Of a stretch of 64,000 nt of DNA, positions 48,401 to 60,400 are shown one piece after another. Origin of the DNA: Antedon mediterranea (taxonomy: Eukaryota > Echinodermata > Crinoidea > Comatulida > Antedonidae); NCBI RefSeq assembly GCF_964355755.1, contig NC_092680.1, positions 16,531,001 to 16,595,000 on the forward strand. Direction: 5' to 3'. Position 1 is the stretch's first letter, and every line of letters starts with the position of its first letter. The notes beneath the pieces are model-generated. The model was not told where the DNA came from. It did no database searches and was given only the letters and a program-made list of their open reading frames with translations. Both the position numbers and the translations under genes were made by a program.

Positions 48401-51400
48401 AAAAAGGCTTTTTTAAATAACAAGTATCTTGGGGTATATATGATTTCTTCATTGACCATGCACTGATTTAATATAATTCTTTATGTTAAACCATTCATGA
48501 ATACGTATGTATGTGACGTTTCGACTTGTTTTCAACAAGTCTTCATCTGGCAACGACTAGATGTTATTGGTAGAGATGAAGACTTTGGTGAAAAAAATTG
48601 AAACATCACACATGTATATACTCATTCATTCATACATTAATGGTTTAACATAACAAATTATATACAGATAGTTAATATAAGTGCCAGATGAAAACATTTT
48701 TCAAAGATTTAAATGGTATTTATAGTAAAGACAGATATAAAATGACATTTATTTGAATCTATTTTCATATGGTTGGTGTTTGCAGAAGAAACGGATCAAC
48801 TGTCACTACAAACACATCTTGATTCTTTGTTTTTTTTTCTATTTAAACTAAAGGGAACACCAATTGAAATTGCTTCTTACCATGGTCATCAACCAATTGT
48901 GAATGACCTATTGAAACTAGCATCGCTACAAGATAAAGGTTTGTTTCAATTTTAACTATAGAAATAAAATATAGTTACTTTGTTTTTTTTATCATGAAAA
49001 TTAATATAAAATAAATGCAGTTTCTGGTTTTTTAAAGTATAAAAGAGAAGTTTTTATACTTACTAAGCTTCAATAAAAAGGACAATTGGAATTGACTCTA
49101 TATAAATTAAACTATTGTATTTGTTTAATATTTTATTTTTAAATTTATTATTTACAGTATAGGCAAAAACATGTCATTTTAAAAATTATCTATCATTTGC
49201 AATGTTGACTGTTTCTTTTGTTGAACTAAGTTGTTTTTTTTTCCATTCAAATTGTGTGCAAAACAGACAATTGTCTGTTTTCAAACTCTTTCTATTTCTT
49301 TCTTATTTTTGGTGTTTTAATCCCACACTCATATTTATTCTACACCATTCACCTTTTCATTTGATTGGACAATTTGATAAATGCTCAATTGAACTCATAT
49401 GACATTTTTCGTATTTTGCATGTTCAATCTTATATTTCATCATAACTTTCAAATAAGCAAGGATCTACTTTAGATACAGTAAAAAATAAATTAATGTTTT
49501 TACAGGTATATTCTCTATTTTTACCTTATGAAATTATTTGTTCAATTCCACAAAATATAATTTATTATTTGTATAATATTGTCTGCTCTTCATCTCCTAA
49601 CTAATAGAATACAAAAATAACCTGCATAATACTAGCATAACCACAGGTATATTTAAATAGTATAATATCATTTTTTGCTCTATTTTCTTCAAAGATCTTG
49701 TGTCAACAGAGTCAGATATTGTTCATGTAATGTTTATATCGGTTCTTGGCAATCAATATGAAATGGTCACTTTTTGGACAGAATATGCAAAAGACAGAAA
49801 AAATATCATTATTAATATTCCAGATTCTGGCAAAGGTGAGTGGAAATAAAGTAAAGAAATAAGTAAATAATATACATGATTATTTGTTTTAATACAGTAT
49901 TACAATGCAAGAAAAAGAATGGTATTTCTAGTAGTCATACAAAAGCCATAGAGTAAGTGCAAAGCCTAAAGTGCAAAGTTTAATCAAGTGCAAAACCTGT
50001 AAAGTTAAAGCATGGACCTAGTATAAATTAAATTTAAATCTAATTTAAAGGTCCATGGTTAAAGTAAGCACAAATCCTGTAAATTAAGCACAAAGGCTAG
50101 AAAGTAGTGCGCAGTTTTCAAGATAAGCGCAAAGCCCACAAAGTATGTGAAACGCCTACAAAGTAAGAGCTACGGATGGAAAGCAAAGGAGAAAGCCTAC
50201 AATTGTTTTTCACTGGGATACTTGGTTTCATTATTTCTCCATGGTTTTATGAAAGATAACTACAAAAATAAGCAATTCTTCACATGATGCTATAAGCTCT
50301 TACATGTTTAATAAAGCTAATAAATGTTGAATTGTCTCAAAAGGTAAAGTTCGTAATCTTCAACAAGGAGTTATATATATGCTATAAATAGATTTTCGAA
50401 AATTTACTGAAAGGTACTGTAGCTGTTATGTTAATCAACTCTATGCTGGAAGACCTTGGAATATTTTTGAGTGGTTTGAAAATAGAGACCTGAGTACCTA
50501 CAACAATACAGAAAGGGAGACCCTACAATCTGAAAACCATAAACTTTTTTTTCTACTTTTTCGCGCCGCTGCTCTAGCCAGCTATGTCCCATGAGGACAT
50601 ATTCATTAATAAGCTGTTTCATAGCGGTAGCTTTAGTATCTTGTAAGGCAGACAGTTTTGCGAATTTGCAAACTTGACTATAATTTATAGGTCCCAGCTG
50701 TTGGACCCAAAAAACGTCTGGGAAAAGAGTCTATGAGGGCTTGCGTTTGAACGATTTTGGATTCTTGCCCTTTGATTGGTTGACGCGAATCAACAGATTG
50801 TTTAAGAATTTTCCCTTGTAAAGTCACGTTGTCTCTAGAGGGTATTCAGTTGCATGCCTATAGTTCAGGTTGAGGTCACAGACAAACAGGCTACAGCACA
50901 TTAAAGTAAAAAATTGATCATTTTTAAATGCCATTTTTTAATTAGTAGATTATTATTTGTTGGCAAATAATACATTGGAAAGGTACACGTTGTCTTCTTT
51001 CAAATGCTGTGTATACAATTAACTAGTGAAAAAATGGGCATGTGATTCATAATTTATATAGAACTATCTTTGATTTGTATGTATCTTTGCAATTAAAAAG
51101 GACATCTTTTTATTAATTAATCATAAATTAATCAAAAGAACAATGATTAATTTTAAAACGTCGAGCGGCGTTTTTTGTAAGAAATATTTCTTGTATAACT
51201 TATAATATCATTTTTGAGAATATCTACTCTTGCTGCTGTATTTATGTGGTTTTCATATTGTAATCATTCAAACTTCTGCTTTTTTTTTAATACAGACAAT
51301 TTGTATGCATTAAAAAAGTATATCTTTGAAATGGTTACTATCAATGAAAAGGATGTTGAACATTATGGCAGCGAAATTGCAACAATTCTTGACTATTTTG

Positions 51401-54400
51401 TGAACAAAATGGAAGAGTCAGATGTGAGTATTATTAATATGAATTTTTCCAATAGAAAGAATACAATACCATTTCAAATGCACAAGTTAGTGTTTATCTA
51501 GCTTCCATAACTCCCTGATTTTGAGCTTGGCATGGGAGCATGTTTCATTGATAAATTCAAACCCTTTATTCTACTAAATCGTTGATGAATCCAAGCATTC
51601 ATCATGCAAAATAACGGATACATACATCACTCTTTCTTATAAAAATAGTGTGAAAATCAAACAGGTGGAAGCTATTTCTTAAGCAAGATCAACTTTAGTA
51701 TTGTTTATGACAAATCAGTGATTTGTCACGTTTGAGTGCTGGAAATGACTTATTTCCTTTCACCTAGTAATAATACTATGAAAACACTGAAGGAATTTTC
51801 CCTTTACAGCCTGTGGTAATTGTCATTACCAATGTACATTCAGAAAAAAAGTATCTAGATAAAAACTATGTCGTCTGAGCATTGTTTTTTTTTTTAAAAC
51901 AAAAACAAAATGTTTATTACATGTGGTCAAATTTTACCGTAAATTTTAATTGTCATTAACTAATTATTTAACTCAACTGATTTTAATTTTGTAAGATCAA
52001 TACCAAAAATATGTTACCCACTGTCTAAACTATTGAACATGTTCGTTCTTGTTGCAATCGTGACCTTTGACATCTACTTTATATCTGTTATATAAAACAA
52101 ATAATTAATGTTTTATATTCATGCAGTGGGACAAATATTTTTTCATCAGTGAAAAATAAAATGTTTGCATCTCAAGAAAATATTTCTCACATTGCACACA
52201 TTTGTTATACTAATCCTCTAAGTTTTTAGTTTTTTTTTTAGTTTCTTTTGTTTTGTTTTGTGAAGTTGTATATTTTAAAGTTTTTTTATTATAATTTTGA
52301 TGTTTGCATTTTTATATTTAGTGAAGAAAAATGTTTCTTTATTAATTCTTGCAAAACAAACCTTCTAATAATATTTTCTGAGTCACATTGATTGCAAATA
52401 CTTGGATAGATATTTGCATGTTTAAAGTACCATCAATTGAAGAACTGTTGTACAGTAGCTTGAAACAACCAAATTACTGTTATGCTTTATATTACATAAT
52501 TCTAATATATATGTATTGATGAAAATGTGAAAGTAAGAAAAACCACTAAACAAGAAATTCATTTTTCCTTTTCTTGGAAATCCAAGAAATATTTATTATA
52601 TATGGCCTTTGGCCCAAATAATATACAATGTAATAGTTAAATAAATATCATTTAAGTGCGTTTAAAAATTCTGTTCTACGTTTAAATGAAAACAGTTTAC
52701 ATCAAAAGAAAATGGAAACTGAGAATGTTCTGTGTTTATATATACTGAACAGTTATGTTTAGATTAAAATACAAAGGTATTGTGCTCATTCTTTCATCAC
52801 AACGTATTAGTTTGACTTGACAGCGATTGTTATATAACTTACACGCTGTTTCCTCTATCGGAGTCAGTTTATAGCTTTGTTATTATGTATTAACATAAGA
52901 GGGAGTTATTTCAGAGTTCTATCAGTATTATGACACAGATTTAAGTACATTGCTTTGTTTGTAACTCGGGTATGATTCGGATCAACTTAAAGCTTGGTTC
53001 CCACCATGACGGAATGCAATAACAAGTGCAACAAGAGTAATCACTGCGCGATTATGAACGATCCATCACATTGTAAAATGAATTTCCTTATGCTTACGTA
53101 CTCGTGTCGTCCTAGTAGTCTATTTTAACATGCAAGAACACAATTTAGCAAGAACACAGTTCGTGAACATTTCGTTTTTAATTTTGATAGAAAATAGCTC
53201 TGTCAATATAGAGAAATAATTACTGAACTTAATTTGATGTACTATATTTTGCATTACAATTTGTGATTGTATCTGCCCCTGAATTGTTGATTTTGTTGAC
53301 AGTATCATAAGCAATGTGATGATGATTTTTTATGGAATTACCCTTAATAATACCAAAGGCAATAACCATATCTAAAAGTAGGTAGTATACGTGCGCAACT
53401 GATAGAACAATTATTGTACGTCATTTAAATTAACTTTGAGTAGACCACCTGACTTAAGAACAAGACCAATATTGTTTTAAATTTTACCACATGATCTTAA
53501 GAAACTTATTGATAGAATAATAAGAAATTTGTTTTTAAGCCAAAGCAATTGGGATAGCTACCTGAAGTATATGCTAATATGCAAAAGCATTAAGTACGTC
53601 ATCAGTCAATATGCAAATCCTGAATAATTCTTTCTAATTAGATTAAAACAATCTTAACTATTGTCTTAAATTTTATCACATGTTCTTAGATTAACAATAA
53701 AACAATAATGTGACTTGAAACAACGTCATAGAATCAATCTGCCATGACTCACACTTGGTTTGACCAATTGACTGTATGAACCAGTAGGAAGTTCATTTAG
53801 TTTTGATTGTCAATACAACGTGATTTGTTTAATGTACATGGGTAAAATAGGTTTACCATTCTTCCTTCCTATACACACGTTTTACAGCCTTTTCAGTTGC
53901 TGTATAATGCATTATTGTATGTTTGATTTGATAATCTATCATCTATCACATTTTTGTGTACCTATGTACAGAGTGCTATTAAAGATTGTGTAGCATCAGT
54001 GTGTTATTATCCACAACCTTTGTATACTACACTACTGTATCTCCTATTAAAACATCACACCGTTTGCAGTTATTAACAGCCACTTATCAACCATCTTGAC
54101 TAATAAACAACATGTTTATTCTGGTTTTTCTGTGCTTCCATAGTATTTTATTATTATTAATTTGTCGTTGTCTTGCTTTACATGTTTGTTTGTCTTGTTT
54201 TGTTTCTGTTTGTTTAAACTCCAATATGATTACAATTTCTTAACTGGCTACCCGTCACAAGTTTTTTTTGGAGGGAAACCTCCAAATGTTATTACTTTCT
54301 GGGTTTTGCCTCTTAATTATTTATATTTAAATTGTTATTTTGTTTACTTTGAAATGATAAGAAATAAATGTTATTATGAATGAATGAATGAATTTAGGTC

Positions 54401-57400
54401 AAAGACACATGGTCTGTAGGTGCTTATGTTTTCCACTTTTATTCAATGTAATGTGCAAAACAATTTTATTCATTCAATCATATTGTGCACAGCAATTTTA
54501 CCTCTAATCACACTTCATTGCTTGTTGGCTTCGAAATTTCATTGTTTGACTACAAAACATTTGCCCAAAGAGAGTTCATTTAAAAAAATAGAATTTATGT
54601 TTAGGATAATTAAAAGACATGTTCAACAATTGATAATGTTGAATGTTATAATTGAAGTTTTATAAATTAAATTTTTGGTAGCAATCACAAATGAAGGAGC
54701 TGATCATCACAAAAACTTGTCTTGTTTACTGTTATGTTTGATTGCGCTTTTCATATTTAAAATAAATTTTTATCTGATATCTTAATAAATAAATTTTGGG
54801 GGAAACCCCGGTTCTTTTTAAAATTTGAAATTGAATTTCTTCACACCATGGTGCCGGTATCGTATGGAACTTGTGATTCCATAATTTAAACTAAAACCTA
54901 AGGCTAAACCAGATAGGCCAACAAATAATAATTTGTAAATACATTTTGAAGTGTATAACTATGATTCAATTCATTGCAAAGTGATATATTTTTATATCAT
55001 ATCTTAAGAAATAAATTTTGAGGGAAACCCCGGTTCTTTTTGAAATTTGAAATTGAATTTCTTCACACCATGGTGCCGGTATCGTATGGAACTTGTGATT
55101 TCATAATTTAAAGAGCATAAGGCTAAACCAGATAGGCCAACAAATAATAATTTTTAAATACATTTTGAAATGTAAAAATATGATTCAATTCATTGCACAG
55201 GGATTGAGACTCTTCATTTAAATCACTTAGTATATATTTTTAATTAATTGTTGAGAGCTTGTTAACGAAACGAATTTCCTTTTGGACCAATAAATTTCTG
55301 TATTCTGTATTCTGTATTCTGTACCTGTATTACCTGTATTATAAATTTTGATGTTTAACGTCATCTTGTTTTTCTATCTGCTTTAATGAATTATATTTTC
55401 ATCTTAAGTAGTTTTTAGTAGACTCTACACCTCACTATGTCTGGCGGTTGGTCATTCGGTAAACACTAACTCAAATTTGAGCATGCGGCTGCAGCCATGG
55501 CCTTGTTTATATTAAGATTTTAACCAGCCTGTTAGTAGCGATGGTTGCTGTTGGTTTGGGGTGAAATTAATAAATAAACAAGATAATTTCTTTTTTCAGA
55601 AACTCAAAGCGTATTGGAACAGTAAGAACTTACCATTAGTTAGTGTAAAGTTCTTTGATCAACCTGAATACAAAGGCCAGCTTTGTTCCATAGACTTATC
55701 AAAGAATAACCTGCGGAGCATTCCAACTGAGTTGCTTTGGGGTTCCCCATGGATGCAAGAATTGAACTTATCAGATAACTCTATTAGGCAGTTGCCAGAA
55801 CCTGGTCAAAATGTGAATGTTAGTGAGATTGGGTAAGAACATTCTGTCATTCTGATTTCACACACACAAACTTTTTTTTAAAGAGTTGTTAAATATAAGC
55901 CTATTCTGCCCTGAAAAAATAATTGTAGGCCATTTTTTTTTAGTGTTATATATCATTTTCACCGTATTGGGTCAATTTACCTAATAAAATTGTAGTTTAA
56001 AGGAAAAATAGAAGCCCAATGTCAAGAAGACCAACAGATTTCAGGTTAAATGTTACCATATATTTTGTCTGGAATGAACTCATTATTTCTTCCTTTATTA
56101 AAACTACAAAATGTTGATTTATTCATTTTTTACGTTTTGGAGAACAATACATCTTTAAGATTCTTGCATTTGAAAGCATCAATCTAGGTGTCATGAACGT
56201 ACTGTATCTGTTATTTCTGTCCATGCTCTATGCTGCCTTTTCTTGGACATTGAAACACATTGATCAAAATTCTATCTTTGATGTTAAAGGGGGAAATTTA
56301 CGAGAAAGTGGTATGGCATTCAAATGCAGAACCACTAGAATACATTTGTTATTATCTTGTTGTCTTCAATAGAAAGTAGAAGTATAACAATAGAGAAATG
56401 CTTTTCTATATTTTTTGTTTTATGGTTCAATAATTTATTTTTTTCTTTACTTCTGCTTTCAATCAGCATTATCTCTGTGTTAACAAAGACCTCCTTATTA
56501 CGTCAAATGTTTCATTCAATTTAACTTTATTTGTGTTTGTTTCAGGTTCAACACACTTGATTTGTCCAAGAACAAGTTAAGCTGTGTGCCATTTGAAGTG
56601 TTTTGTCTTGAACAATTGACAATACTGAAGTTACATGTCAACAGCATGAAGTCTTTGCTGAAGAAGTTTTCAAGAAAAGAAAATAATGGTATTCGATTTT
56701 AGTTCATTTGAATATATTTTTGTATTTACAAAATGTAAAGCCTAATTGCTATTGGTATTAACATTTGCTTGCAGTACCAAATTTCTTCAATTTTTAAAAA
56801 TAAAAAATAATTGTTCTGAAATGTCCACTCTTTGTATTAACATGCGTTTACTATTTTTGTATTTCTTTTTTATATAGCTTTGTGTAATACAACAACCTCC
56901 ATTTTTTATCCTTTTAATTCTCAAAATGCATTTCAAGCAATTTATATTTTGCTTTATATCATTTTTTTTCAAACACAGTTTGTTAAAACTAAATCTCATA
57001 CATGTTAACCATTAATTCTTGTAGTTTAAAAAATGGACTTAATAAAACAAAAGGCCTAATCAATGTGCTTGTACATGATTAAATTTGATTAGCTTAAATA
57101 CATTGTATTAAAATTGACAATTAAGCTCTGTCTGACACTATAAAACTAGTGTGATGTGTCCAAATATGGTAGTGAAATTCTCAAATATGGTAGTGATATG
57201 ACATCATCATGTCCATATATGGGCAAATCACATTTTTGTGTCACATAAAGTTTGATAGTGTAGACAGAGCTTTAGAACATTCTATTTAAAGATACTAACA
57301 AACTTGAATAATGATAGTTATTGAATTTTCAATGGTACTTGTGGGACTAGTTCCTTATTGCCTATTGAGTAAAAAAAGATTATATATATACAGACAGTTT

Positions 57401-60400
57401 TTACCCTTTTATATTGAATTTCAGATGCCAGACACATATCCTGGAAATGTTCAAAACTTCAAACTTTGAACCTATCCAATAATAACCTATCATCTATTCC
57501 TCGTGGGATATGTGGAGCTACAGCTCTTGAAGTATTGAATGTTTCAGGCAACAATTTGAACAAATTGCCTCGTCCTTGGAAATGTCCACTGGTAAGGGAT
57601 CAAATTATTCCACTACAATAACTACATATTGTTTATACTCTTTAACCTGTTTTTACAATTGATAATTATTAATATTTGTGATAGCCATACACGTTACAGT
57701 AACTGCCTCATAAACTTCTACATTAAAACAAGCTAATCTTATGTTATTGCAAAAACTGTAGTTAGAAGTAAGTTTCTCGCTGTTGGTAGCATACAAAAAA
57801 ATTACTACATAAATACTGTATCATATTTCAGAGAATTTTATTAGCAGGGGCAAACAACATTAAAGAAGAGCAGAGGGATATGCATATATACTGGGAAGGA
57901 ACACTTAAAGAATTAGACTTAAGTAGCAATGCATTGAAAGAGATACCTACAACAGTTACAAAACTTGTATCTCTTAAAACACTGAAACTGGCCTCAAATT
58001 ACATCAAGGAGTTTCCAGAGCCTTGTGAGTGGAATATATTTGGACTTCAGGAGTTGGACTTATCTTATAACAAATTAATTCATCAAGAGGATACCTCAGA
58101 GCTGTTGTAGGTTCTTAATTATACTAATAAATAGCTAACTTCTCCCAATGCCAGACACCTTTGGGCCTACATAAAATGTCTAGTTTTCCACTGAAATCCG
58201 GTTGTGTTTTTAATTTAGACCTTTTTGACACGAAGAAAAGGTTTTGGAAAGTTTCCAATTTTTAGAAAGTCTGGTATTGGGAGAGTCAACTGGAAGATTA
58301 CCACTATACTACTACTTACCACTACTACTATCTGATAGGACAGTGATCAATTAACTATTGGTAATCCTTGGTCACATGTTCCTATATACATAAACATAAA
58401 AAAATAGTATTATTTATACTAACGTTTATGCTTTATGCTTGTAAATTTATTCTTCCTAATCAACTAAAGAAAAGCATAATATAACTTTTAAAAAAGCTGA
58501 AAAATGTTTTCTTGCAATGTTGAAAAAAAAATAAATGCTCAATTAATTTTTTATTGTATTATTTTTTTTACATTTTTTTAAATATTTTTTTTCATCTTCT
58601 TCCAACAGCGACCAAAGTCGCCCATAACAGGATTAAATCAATAAATATAATTTATATAGATAATTAATTAAACGACACAATTAGCTAAAATTACAGGTAT
58701 TTCAATACCAAAGCAAATTATCATAAAGAATTGTATTGTTTATATATACAATTGAATCAATTCATGTTAATTTCATTGAGTGAAGTCACTAGCTGTTATG
58801 ACATTTGACCTTTTAATATCTTTGTTGGTAGGTTACAACCACCAAGATCACCAAGGTCACCACGATGCCGATCGCCATCACCAAGATCCCCTGTATCTCC
58901 AGATTCCTCATCACAGTTCTTCCTTGATTTGCAAACTACAAAAACAAAGTTAGAATTCCCTGTATCATTCCTATCATCACTTCAGCATCTTCGCTTGGCT
59001 GGCTGTCAAATCAACTCTCTACCCATGTGCATATGCAAGATGGAGAACCTTTGGGAGCTTGATCTCCAAGGGTATGTTAATGATGATGATACTGATGCAC
59101 TGATGCGTGACGCTTGTGTAAATCAAGTATATAAACACATGACGAAAAAGTCTACAAAGCTGTTGTTGTGTGATACCATCCTATTTTGTATACTTAATGA
59201 TATAGTATTAAAAACAGGAGAGGCATACTTAGCCTACACAATGATTGGTCCGAACCAAGATCTTTAAAAACCTTTGTCATAATAGCAATACATGTCAAAT
59301 AAACACTAATAAAATCAGGTTATTGTAAAAAAAGATTGAAAAAATGTAGAATGTCTTAAAATTTGGTTGTTATGCTACATTACTCAAGAAGACTGTTTTA
59401 ACAGAACAACTAAAATGTTGAGATATTCTCAACAAAAGTCTTTATCTATAGAACACTGTAAGATCGCGTTTTTTAAAACAACAAAATCAATAGTCTATTA
59501 TAATTATATTTTCCATATGAATCAGAGGTTCATCTGTCCTAAAATCAGCTTTATGAATATGAACAATTTGCACTGACCTTCATTTTTGGATATTCCACTG
59601 ATAAAACTTATAATTTATTCATTTTTTTAATTTAGTTGTAATGCACTAACAAGACTTCCAGAAAAATTAGGAGAACTGCAGTTTCTCTCACGAATAAATT
59701 TGAACGGAGCTCCAATCTGCCAGCCACAAGGTATTCAATCAGTTATTGCAAACCCCAATGGATTGAATACTAAAGATCTGTTAAGGTTTTTAACAAACCG
59801 TCACCGAATGTCCGTTGAATTCAACACCATGAAAATGATGATCATTGGACCAAAGGTAAATATATATTTCTGTTGGAAAACAAACAAAAACAATGATTTA
59901 TTTATAAATTGTATTAATATCGTATTTTATTTAGGCTTAGTAAAAACAGCTCATCCACCTTGAATAATGGCCACCGCACCCCTCATAGAAGATCGTTTGG
60001 AATAAATAACCTAGGCCGCTTATTTGAATAAATATAGTACTATGGGGCTCGCCGTTCCTAACCCTCATTATTACTATATTTTTAGGCTTTTAGTACAATT
60101 TTGTTTGATAAAAATATGTACTGTACAGTATTATACATACTATTATATAACATTTGCATACATGCAAAATACCCGGAAAATGTAACCAGGTCCAGCACAA
60201 CTTTGTGGTTTGTATAAACTACCTACCATTTTTCCATATCATTATTTTCTAGCATGGAGGAAAGACTACTCTCATTTCATCTCTAACAGATATCAAATGG
60301 CAGGAAGACCCAGAATCTGGTGTTGTTGTGAAGGAGTGTGAGTGGGATTTGAATGGAAATGGGTGCTGGGGAAGGGAATTAATTAATAAGGTAAATTACA

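Larger units (their letters stand above)
51424..55599. other. Large LRRK intron 5
   Basis: 4.2 kb, AT-rich, no supported exon. Besides the MITE C fragment it holds a repeated ~40-bp block (53468-53509 and 53661-53702, TTTTAAATTTTACCACATG versus CTTAAATTTTATCACATG). A probable LINE 3' end closes in (GAAT)n at 54377-54397. The 222-bp duplication follows. Confidence 0.6.

Noticed and set aside
50431-50622. 63-aa minus-strand ORF
   Set aside because: No homology seen, inside an LRRK intron, no supporting motifs.
54162-54383. 73-aa ORF in LRRK intron 5
   Set aside because: Hydrophobic low-complexity translation of AT-rich DNA with no splice fit; the region looks like a LINE 3' end with a (GAAT)n tail.
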